32,084 nt of DNA. Source: Chitinophagaceae bacterium. GTDB taxonomy: Bacteria; Bacteroidota; Bacteroidia; Chitinophagales; Chitinophagaceae. Positions 18,200 through 25,934 of the stretch are shown here, piece after piece. The DNA lies in the NCBI GenBank assembly GCA_020848815.1, contig JADLHL010000009.1, forward strand, positions 1 through 32,084, written 5' to 3'. Positions within the stretch are counted from its first letter, which is position 1; the number at the start of each line of letters is the position of its first letter. Under the pieces are notes generated by a model, which had not been told where the DNA came from, made no database searches, and was given only the letters and a program-made list of their open reading frames with translations. Position numbers and translations under genes: made by a program.

Positions 18200-19621
18200 T
18201 CATTCATGTTTATGTGCCAGTTGTAACAACAGGTTCGAAATGTTTTCAGATGCATTGGGTATATCATCGGTTAGTTTTCGTTTCCATTCGTTGCGTTGTG
18301 TGGCCACAGCTCCCGGGGTGTTAAGTCCGGCTTGTATCACCTGCACAATATCGGACTTTGATTTTATCCAAAGTACAGCATCCAAGCCATCGAGGGTCCG
18401 GAAATGTTCTAGCCCGTAAATAAACTCGATATCATACCAATCAGCATTGTAAGGCTTGGGATAATTGATGTAGACAGCCGGCTTGTTGAAGTGGGCAAAA
18501 TCGAGCCCCATGGTGCTGCCAATGTTTACAACCAAATCGCAATGCAGGCAAAGATTGGTAAGTAGTGCTACATCTGAATAACTTGGCAGAATTTCAAACC
18601 ATCCTTTATCAGCACTACCTTTCGTCCATAAAGGATCAATACATGTAACAAAGTCCTTATATCTATCTGCGAATCCATCAAACCTGCCGGAAGCATCAAC
18701 TGGTGCTCGACGTAAAATTAAATGAGGTCTTTTAGCCTCAGGCATTTCTTGTATAGCCTCGGCAATATCTTCGAAATAATATTGGTCGTTAGGGCTGCTC
18801 ATATCATTGCCACTCAGTAATACCCACTGCTTTTCTGCTGGCAAACTCCATTCATTAGCAAATGACACTCTTTCTTGATACAACGATGTTTTAGTATAAC
18901 ACTCAAACTGCGGAGTTCCTGTAATAATTACTTTTTCTTGCGGTATTTCTGGATAGTACCATGCCATTTCTTGCTTCATGTAGCTACTCCATACAATGTA
19001 CGCATCAGCACGAAGTGTAATTCTACTCTTAGGCAAATTATCCCAAGAAAAAATAGCTGTGACAACAGGAATGTGCAGTTGATTTGCAGCCAAAGCCATA
19101 ATTGCTGCTGAAGGAACCCGCTGGTGAGTACAGAGTATGACGTCAGGCTTTGTCTGCTGCAGCAATTGTTTGTAAACTTTGGCAGCCTTTGATTTTCCGT
19201 AACTGTTGTCGAGCAAAGTGTCTATGCCCTTTATTGTTTTTATATTGTACGAACAAATCCTGGCAGCAAGAATTACTAATTGATAATAGCACCATTCAAA
19301 TCCTGTTGGATTTTTTACCAGTAAGAGACTTTTCCAGATTCTATGATTTTTTCTTACACGGCTATTCCGCATCAGTCTTGAAAAAGCAGCAATTTCGCGG
19401 AGTATTCTTTGCCATTTCGATTCGCTAAACTTGGGCAACCTGTGCTCATGGAGATTTACCCCATGTAACTGTTCTACGGTTTCTAATACAAAAGCCGGCA
19501 AATTATGCAGCATGCCGATTTGTGCAGGCTGTAAATACTTAATCAAATCCGAATACAAATAATTTCGCACCCCGATCCCATCGGGAACAAATAGAAATAC
19601 ATTTTTATAATTCAAAGTCAT
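18200..19621 (-). CDS. GT-B-fold-like glycosyl-/glycerophospho-transferase of unassigned family (paralog of 13110-14573)
   Basis: VFLFVPDGIGVRNYLYSDLIKYL...ILCTHQR...FSWDNLPKSRIT...VWSSYMKQE...ITGTPQFECY...HCDLVVNIGSTMGLDFAHFNKPA. Confidence 0.5.
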   Translation of the reverse strand: MTLNYKNVFLFVPDGIGVRNYLYSDLIKYLQPAQIGMLHNLPAFVLETVEQLHGVNLHEHRLPKFSESKWQRILREIAAFSRLMRNSRVRKNHRIWKSLLLVKNPTGFEWCYYQLVILAARICSYNIKTIKGIDTLLDNSYGKSKAAKVYKQLLQQTKPDVILCTHQRVPSAAIMALAANQLHIPVVTAIFSWDNLPKSRITLRADAYIVWSSYMKQEMAWYYPEIPQEKVIITGTPQFECYTKTSLYQERVSFANEWSLPAEKQWVLLSGNDMSSPNDQYYFEDIAEAIQEMPEAKRPHLILRRAPVDASGRFDGFADRYKDFVTCIDPLWTKGSADKGWFEILPSYSDVALLTNLCLHCDLVVNIGSTMGLDFAHFNKPAVYINYPKPYNADWYDIEFIYGLEHFRTLDGLDAVLWIKSKSDIVQVIQAGLNTPGAVATQRNEWKRKLTDDIPNASENISNLLLQLAHKHE

Positions 19622-19657
19622 TTAAAAATTTCTTGATTGTATTGACAAAAACCAGGA

Positions 19658-20797
19658 TCAGCCATTATCCAGCAGCATTGAAATATTGAAGCTTGATTCT
19701 ACCTGCTTAAAAACAAGTTCAAACTCATGTGACCATGTTTCGAAATCTAAAAAATCAATCTTAGGAGCAGTTATCTGCCATGAAGGCAGTTGGTGTAGTG
19801 CCCGGTCAAACGCTTTCATCCACTCATTTACTTCATTAGGATAATGTATGGCAATACCATGGACTCCATCTTTAAAAAACTCTTTAACACCTCCAGCTTG
19901 TGATGCAATCATAAAACATCCGCAGCACATCATCTCCATTAAGCTCAGCGGAAATCCTTCTAGCACAAGTGAAGAAAATATTCCTATATCTGCTGCTTGA
20001 AGATAAGCCGGCACTTCATTGTTATTTATCAGGCCAACAAAATCTACACTAGAGATGGTATTGGGACCGGTTACACCTATTACATGCAGCACAACATCTT
20101 GACTGCTGCGTGATGACATCCATGTTACCCATGCATTTAGCACTATATCGAAGCCTTTTTTGGGCCGGTTGTGGCTCAGCCATACAAAATGCTTTTTTTC
20201 GGCAGCCCAACCTAATCTTTTTTTCAAACTAGCCTTTTCTAAAGCACTTGGTGCTTTGAACAATTGTTTATTTATCGGATTGTGAAGTACCGATATACTA
20301 AATGGCAAAGCAAAACTGTGTGCTAAATGGTACTCATATGCAACACGAGTAAGAAAGACAAAATGGTGAATACCGTGAATAAACTTTTCCCAAATAGGCT
20401 TTGTAAAGAAATAAGAATAACCATGAAAATAAAACATCATTCGAACCCTGCTCGTAAGTTCCTTCCTTTGAAGATGAAGCTCGATTTCATTTTTCACACG
20501 GGTAGAATCTACAATACAAAGAATGAGATAATCATACTCATTAAGCAAATCATCGATTGCTCTATAATAATGCCTGTATCTGTATTGAATTTTCAATTTA
20601 TTCAACACCCTGTTTGGCTGTTGCTTACAGTAATATACTTTATGGTGTGTAGTTAATGCATCTTCAGATGGCGGGCATATAACAGCATCAATATGACAAA
20701 TATTATCTTCTAACAACCTGGTTATTAGCTTAGGCCAGCTGGCAGTGTTTTTACCAGGCACTGGTGTGTCAGTTACAATTACTCTGGCAATTTTCAT
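19658..20797 (-). CDS. Glycosyltransferase family 4 (GT-B)
   Basis: FVWLSHNRPKKGFDIVLNAWVTW; SSLVLEGFPLSLMEMMCCGCFMIASQAGGVKEFFKDGVHGIAI. Confidence 0.85.
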   Translation of the reverse strand: MKIARVIVTDTPVPGKNTASWPKLITRLLEDNICHIDAVICPPSEDALTTHHKVYYCKQQPNRVLNKLKIQYRYRHYYRAIDDLLNEYDYLILCIVDSTRVKNEIELHLQRKELTSRVRMMFYFHGYSYFFTKPIWEKFIHGIHHFVFLTRVAYEYHLAHSFALPFSISVLHNPINKQLFKAPSALEKASLKKRLGWAAEKKHFVWLSHNRPKKGFDIVLNAWVTWMSSRSSQDVVLHVIGVTGPNTISSVDFVGLINNNEVPAYLQAADIGIFSSLVLEGFPLSLMEMMCCGCFMIASQAGGVKEFFKDGVHGIAIHYPNEVNEWMKAFDRALHQLPSWQITAPKIDFLDFETWSHEFELVFKQVESSFNISMLLDNG

Positions 20798-22323
20798 GTG
20801 GTCAAATTATGATGAATTTTTTTTCCAATGGTTGCTATTACCGGCACGCCTGAATCGGAGAGAACAACTGAAAGCTTTTGTAGCAACTGAATGCTAAGTT
20901 TTCGATTGCACAGCCAAAACATTACAAACTGAATAACATACAATACCATTGCGACCAGGACAAGCGACAAAATCGTATCAACGGTCAGAACATACCTAAT
21001 ACCCAATGCTACCAGCAGCAGGCAGATAAAAATGAGTATCAATCGGCTGTTTTTTTTAATAAAATAAGCCGGATTAATATTCAGAAAATATAACCCGGAA
21101 AAAACCTTCAGGTTTTCTCCAATGATGTTTAGAAGTACTATAGCCACAGCAAAAACAAAAATACCGCCTCCGTACAAACCAATTGCAGACAATACAATAA
21201 TCGTTAGCAACAGTTGGATGTAAGTAACTATAGACCCGATTTTCAATTTACCGACAGCCAAGTGAATGCCTAAGCCGGGAGAGTAACAAATTCTGATCAG
21301 CGTGTAGGCACAATACAACGACATGATAGAGACGGCCGGTTGCCATTGCGCATCGAACAATAAGGTGATAATTGGCGCTGCAAATACGGTACCTAAAATC
21401 AAAGGGATGCCAAGTATTAAATAACCAGATGCTGCCATTAAATGAATAGCATTTAGGATCCGATCTGGATGTTCCTTGTGATTGCTATAGTAGGAAAAAA
21501 GTAATTGCGATTGAGAAGAAAACATGGCGGAATGCAATTCCAGCGAATAGGAGGAAGCAAATTTGATTAAGCCTATATCACTTATTGCATTGAATGTTTT
21601 GAGCAACCAGTTACTGGATTGTGCATGCAGGTATTGACCCACACCCATAAACCACGAGTGCTTTGCATACCACCAAATTTCACGCTTCACTTCATCAGAT
21701 AATTTGGTGAATCTTGGGGTAAACGTGCCATATTTATACAACAACCCATTGTACACAAAAGTGCCCAACACAAGTCCTGCAGCCCACCCCAAAATGCCGT
21801 AACCCGCGAAAACCAAAAACACACGTGCCACAGCAGATATGAGGTTTGAAAAGAAACGAGCCCATGTAATCGCTCCGAATTCCATGCGCTTCTTCATCCG
21901 TACTTCATTGATTTTGCCAGCTATCGTAGCGATATAATTCAATGCAAGTATGCGCAAATAGCTATCAACAGGTGCATCAAATAAAATACCATTTAACGCA
22001 TGCGACGCCAAGACCTGTAGTGCAAATAAAACTACATTGGAAATGAGCCTGAGCTTAAAAATAGCTTGTTCAATTTCGTCGACTTTGCCAGACTGAAAAG
22101 CTGCATTATCATTTAGGTCTACCTTGAAGATGTAATAGTTTTCAAATCCGATATCCAGAAGTATGTCGAACAAGCCAGTGATGATACCCACAATGAGCAG
22201 GAGGCCAAAACCTTTGGGGCCAATGGTTGAAGTAACTGCCAATAAGGCCAAAAGGTTGATAACCCGCCCTGCAACAGTGCCCATAAGCACATGATAAGTG
22301 GCTTTAGCAACCTTTTGTGACAT
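20794..22323 (-). CDS. Oligosaccharide flippase (Wzx/MATE-like polysaccharide transporter)
   Basis: Multi-pass hydrophobic protein; MGTVAGRVINLLALLAVTSTIGPKGFGLLLIVGIITGLFDILLDIGFENYYI typical of flippase N-termini; 4-nt overlap (ATGA) with the next gene. Confidence 0.85.
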   Translation of the reverse strand: MSQKVAKATYHVLMGTVAGRVINLLALLAVTSTIGPKGFGLLLIVGIITGLFDILLDIGFENYYIFKVDLNDNAAFQSGKVDEIEQAIFKLRLISNVVLFALQVLASHALNGILFDAPVDSYLRILALNYIATIAGKINEVRMKKRMEFGAITWARFFSNLISAVARVFLVFAGYGILGWAAGLVLGTFVYNGLLYKYGTFTPRFTKLSDEVKREIWWYAKHSWFMGVGQYLHAQSSNWLLKTFNAISDIGLIKFASSYSLELHSAMFSSQSQLLFSYYSNHKEHPDRILNAIHLMAASGYLILGIPLILGTVFAAPIITLLFDAQWQPAVSIMSLYCAYTLIRICYSPGLGIHLAVGKLKIGSIVTYIQLLLTIIVLSAIGLYGGGIFVFAVAIVLLNIIGENLKVFSGLYFLNINPAYFIKKNSRLILIFICLLLVALGIRYVLTVDTILSLVLVAMVLYVIQFVMFWLCNRKLSIQLLQKLSVVLSDSGVPVIATIGKKIHHNLTT

Positions 22324-22487
22324 ATTTCAAAACGTTCGTTGCAGAATAGCATTAAAAAACAACAACCCAATTTACTGCAATAAGATTATGAAGGGCGATC
22401 ACTTCATTTACCATATCCGCTTTATCATTCCAATAAAATAAGAACACAATCAAATTCAATTAGTACTTCGAGGAATGCCAATTATGA

Positions 22488-24935
22488 TTAAATACCAAGA
22501 ATACTAAGCACCCGCTTGAAGAAACCAGGTTTTTTCTCTTCGTCCATATAATAGCCTGATTTGTTTTTAGCATTCCCGTAATAACCATAACCATAGCCAT
22601 AGCCGTAGCCATACCCATAGCCATAGCCATACCCGTAGTTTTCGCCAGCTCCTGTTTTAATACCGTTTACAACAATTCCCAAGTTCTTGAACTTCTGTTC
22701 CTCATAAATTTTTTGTATGAAAGTAAGTGTTGATCTAAATGTGTATTTATGACGAACGATGAAAAAAGTAAAATCAGCAAACTTATCCAACAGTAATGCA
22801 TCAGTAACGAGACCAACAGGAGAAGTATCCATAATAATGAAATCATACTTGGTACCTAAAAGAGCCATCAGCTCCTCCATTTTTTTACTCAGGATCAATT
22901 CGGAAGGGCTTGGCGGTGTTGGTCCCGAAGGGAGTAGGTCGAAATTGCTATAACCAGGCACTTTTTGAATTGCGTCAAAAATATTGGGTTCACTACCAAT
23001 GAGGTAATTACTCAAACCTACTTTATTACTAATGCCCAAGTATCGGCTTACCCGTGGTTTACGCAAATCGAGTTCTATCAATAAAACACGTTCTTTTACC
23101 AATGATACGGCTGCAGCTAGGTTGATAGAAAAGAAAGATTTACCCTCACCACTCATAAAAGACGTTGCAGTAACGCATTTTATAGGCGTATCCAATGCAA
23201 CGTACTTCAGGTTAGTTCTAACCAATCTGAATTGCTCAGAAATTGCTGACCTGCTTTGTGGGGTTACAACCAACGGCTCATCAGACTGCTTGTATATAAT
23301 TTCACCAATGATTGGTGTACTCGTTGCCGCCTCAATTTCAGCCCTATCTCCAATAGTATTATTGAAAAGCTCAAATATGATTAGCAAGATTGTTGGAAAG
23401 AGAAAACCGATAAGTATGGATAGTAAAAAAATCTGTGATCGAACAGGTTTTACCTGACCCTGATTCATGGCTGGATCAAGCACCCTTGCATCACTTGTAT
23501 TGGAGGCTACTGAAAGCTCGGCTTCCTCACGTTTCTGCAAAAGGAAAGTGGCAATTTCATCTTTAATTTTTGCTTCTTTTTCCAATCCAAAAAGCTGCAT
23601 CTCAACTATAGGCAATTTTGCTACTTCAGCATCAGTTTTTTGCAGCGATTGTTGAACTGCTTGAAGTCTGACTTTTTGTGCATTAATTAAATTCTGAAGG
23701 TTTGTCAGCAACGCCATACGAGAGGTAACTACTGCGGCATTTGCAGATTTCACTTCTGGGTCATCTTCTGTACCAATTTCAAGTTTGGCGCTTCGGTCAA
23801 ATATTAGTTGGTTGTGAGATGCGATGAGTTGATTCAGTGAAGTCTCCTGAATACCTACGGAAGAAGGTATAATCTCATAAATATTTTTACCGTTAGATAC
23901 ATAATTGTAAATGCCGTTCATTAGTTCCAACTCTGTACGCAATCCTATTTCGGACTCCAAAAGCCTAGTTGATTGACCTAGCAATTGTTGAACTTTATCG
24001 TTTCCGTCCCCCCCAATATTATTCTGAGACCTGTATTGAGCAACTTTACTATTTGCCCCCCCCAATTCACCACTAATTGCTGATAGCCTTTCATTTAAAA
24101 ACTTAATAGAGTTTATCCCTTGTGTATTTTTGTCATCTACACCGGCTTGAACGTATTTAGCTACTAATACGTTAAGAATATCTTCTGCCCTCTCTGGAAT
24201 TATATCCTTCAACGCAAGCTCAAGCACTCCTCCAAATTCTCTTGTTTGATTTACTTCAACTGCATTCCTGAGACCATCGGCATAAGACTGACGTTCTAAA
24301 ATGGCAATATAGACTGTGCTGTTAGGGTTTTCTTGAAAAGATGGATTTCGCCTCAGAGATAAGTAGTGACCTTCAAAAAGCACGGTATCTCCATATTTTA
24401 TAGCTGTATTTTTTCCAGTGGAAGCAGTTATAACGAAACTATCTCTACCTAATTGCACAGGTGCATCTCCAAAAAATACATTTCCTTCTGTATGATTTCC
24501 TGGTTTAAAATAGTCGATTATAAATGGACTTTTTTTACCATACAGAGTGAGCTTACGTATTCTGCCTTCTATAAAAAATTGCAAATCAAGATTTAAAGAA
24601 TCTACTACACGATTCATAAGGGTGTACGACTGTAACACATCCTTTTCGTTTTCAATGCTTCTATCGCCGGATTGTAGGCTGAGCGTATTTAATATTTTTT
24701 GTTCTTCGGTACCTACACGATGATCTCTTATGAGCACCAAAGAATTTGCACGAAAAACAGGTGCCGAAAACTCCAAATAAACCTTTGCAAGCAGCAGACT
24801 GACAATAATTGAGATTACATACCAAGGAAGTATAGAAACTGCCTTGGCTGCAAGTTTTAGAACATCAAATTTTGATGATTCACCAATACCTATATCAATC
24901 TTAGGTTGAGTATTATTGAATTGGGGGGCCGACAT
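22488..24935 (-). CDS. Polysaccharide biosynthesis tyrosine autokinase (Wzz + BY-kinase, Wzc-like)
   Basis: N-terminal Wzz-like TM region; Walker A TATSFMSGEGKSFFSINLAA; Walker A' LLIELDLRKPRVSRYL; DFIIMDTSPVGLVTDALLL; Tyr-rich C-terminus. Confidence 0.92.
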   Translation of the reverse strand: MSAPQFNNTQPKIDIGIGESSKFDVLKLAAKAVSILPWYVISIIVSLLLAKVYLEFSAPVFRANSLVLIRDHRVGTEEQKILNTLSLQSGDRSIENEKDVLQSYTLMNRVVDSLNLDLQFFIEGRIRKLTLYGKKSPFIIDYFKPGNHTEGNVFFGDAPVQLGRDSFVITASTGKNTAIKYGDTVLFEGHYLSLRRNPSFQENPNSTVYIAILERQSYADGLRNAVEVNQTREFGGVLELALKDIIPERAEDILNVLVAKYVQAGVDDKNTQGINSIKFLNERLSAISGELGGANSKVAQYRSQNNIGGDGNDKVQQLLGQSTRLLESEIGLRTELELMNGIYNYVSNGKNIYEIIPSSVGIQETSLNQLIASHNQLIFDRSAKLEIGTEDDPEVKSANAAVVTSRMALLTNLQNLINAQKVRLQAVQQSLQKTDAEVAKLPIVEMQLFGLEKEAKIKDEIATFLLQKREEAELSVASNTSDARVLDPAMNQGQVKPVRSQIFLLSILIGFLFPTILLIIFELFNNTIGDRAEIEAATSTPIIGEIIYKQSDEPLVVTPQSRSAISEQFRLVRTNLKYVALDTPIKCVTATSFMSGEGKSFFSINLAAAVSLVKERVLLIELDLRKPRVSRYLGISNKVGLSNYLIGSEPNIFDAIQKVPGYSNFDLLPSGPTPPSPSELILSKKMEELMALLGTKYDFIIMDTSPVGLVTDALLLDKFADFTFFIVRHKYTFRSTLTFIQKIYEEQKFKNLGIVVNGIKTGAGENYGYGYGYGYGYGYGYGYGYYGNAKNKSGYYMDEEKKPGFFKRVLSILGI
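22576..22637 (-). repeat. Imperfect 6-bp coding tandem repeat encoding consecutive Tyr-Gly dipeptides
   Basis: Reverse strand tacgggtatggctatggctatgggtatggctacggctatggctatggttatggttattacggg = (YG)9-YYG, with synonymous variation. Confidence 0.9.
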
Positions 24936-24968
24936 GTTATGTGTTGAATAGTATGCTTTGGAATTCGG

Positions 24969-25781
24969 TTACTTAAAAAGCGTAATGAACAATGTAGACA
25001 ATGCAAGTATGATAGTTGCTATAGGTGCATAAGTCTGACCGAAGTTTCGAATCGTTCTAGTAGGTAGCGTTGGTATATATATTACATCATCTGGCTGAGG
25101 ATAGAAGAATTCTGATGCCAAAAAACCAGTATCGCGAAGATTCATATTTGCCAATATCCTTTTGCCCTCAGGAGATTCTCTATAAACTTTGACTTTAGAT
25201 AAATCTCCATATTCTGTTACGAATCCGACTTGCGCTAAAGTTTCAAACAAATTAGCTCGTTCTTTAGCAAATGCAATGGTAGAGGGGCTTTTGACCTCGC
25301 CCAAAATAGTAACTCCTCTTTTGGGTAAATCAACCAAAACAAAAGGGTTTTGCATCATTGGGGTAATCAACTCCATAAGTTTAAGTCGCAGCTGTTCTTT
25401 TGTTAAGCCTTCAGCCTTTACTTTTCCCAAAACAGGAAAATTAATATTGCCCTCAATATCAACTTGTAAACCTGTTTGCTCTGGCCCTTCAGACCCCTTA
25501 ACTCTTGTTTCTAAATCACCGCCCGCCCCTCCATTTAACTGACTGGCCACATTGGGATTTTTACCTGCAAACTTTACTCTGACAATATCATATTTACGTA
25601 TCGTAGGCTCCTGATATTTAAATGGATACTCAGCTAATTCAATGGTTTTAGTGGTATCAAGATATGCGCCCATCATATTGAGTTGGGGCCCTTTACAACT
25701 GGTCATAAATGACAATGACAACACGATTATGCCAAGCAATAACGTAAGTGTGGAAATGGAACAGTGTTTAATTTTCGTCAT
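24969..25781 (-). CDS. Polysaccharide export outer-membrane lipoprotein (Wza-like)
   Basis: Lipoprotein signal LSLSFMTSCKG; IRKYDIVRVKFAGKNP; VDIEGNINFPVLGKVKAEGLTKEQL; PFVLVDLPKRGVTILGEVKSPS. Confidence 0.9.
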   Translation of the reverse strand: MTKIKHCSISTLTLLLGIIVLSLSFMTSCKGPQLNMMGAYLDTTKTIELAEYPFKYQEPTIRKYDIVRVKFAGKNPNVASQLNGGAGGDLETRVKGSEGPEQTGLQVDIEGNINFPVLGKVKAEGLTKEQLRLKLMELITPMMQNPFVLVDLPKRGVTILGEVKSPSTIAFAKERANLFETLAQVGFVTEYGDLSKVKVYRESPEGKRILANMNLRDTGFLASEFFYPQPDDVIYIPTLPTRTIRNFGQTYAPIATIILALSTLFITLFK

Positions 25782-25803
25782 GGAATACTTGCTGAAATGT
25801 GTG

Positions 25804-25832
25804 CAAATGTATCTAAAAAAGCTTCATAGCAA
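25804..25832 (-). promoter_or_regulatory. Bacteroidota-type promoter for the polysaccharide operon (-33 TTG, 18-nt spacer, -7 TACATTTG)
   Basis: Reverse strand TTGctatgaagcttttttagaTACATTTG, ending 23 nt upstream of the wza ATG. Confidence 0.6.
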
Positions 25833-25859
25833 TGGCAGCTTTTCACTCGGTGGATAAAG

Positions 25860-25886
25860 TAATAAAGGCGGAGAACAATCTCCACC
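25860..25886 (-). terminator. Rho-independent-like terminator after the S41 protease gene
   Basis: Reverse strand GGTGGAGA-TTGT-TCTCCGCC followed by TTTATTACTTT; 8-bp stem with one G-T pair. Confidence 0.65.
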
Positions 25887-25934
25887 CTTATTGATAATCA
25901 AACATTTATTGTTGAATACTTATCAACGCTCGTT

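Noticed and set aside
22324-22487. 164-nt gap between wzx and wzc considered as a possible small RNA or promoter
   Set aside because: No clear hairpin, terminator or promoter match by eye; would need RNA-seq.
22576-22637. Short tandem units considered as CRISPR-like repeats
   Set aside because: 6-bp units with no spacers, in frame, encoding Tyr-Gly; it is a coding repeat.
23032-23457. Plus-strand 141-aa ORF within wzc
   Set aside because: Antisense to the Walker A region of the BY-kinase; no independent support.
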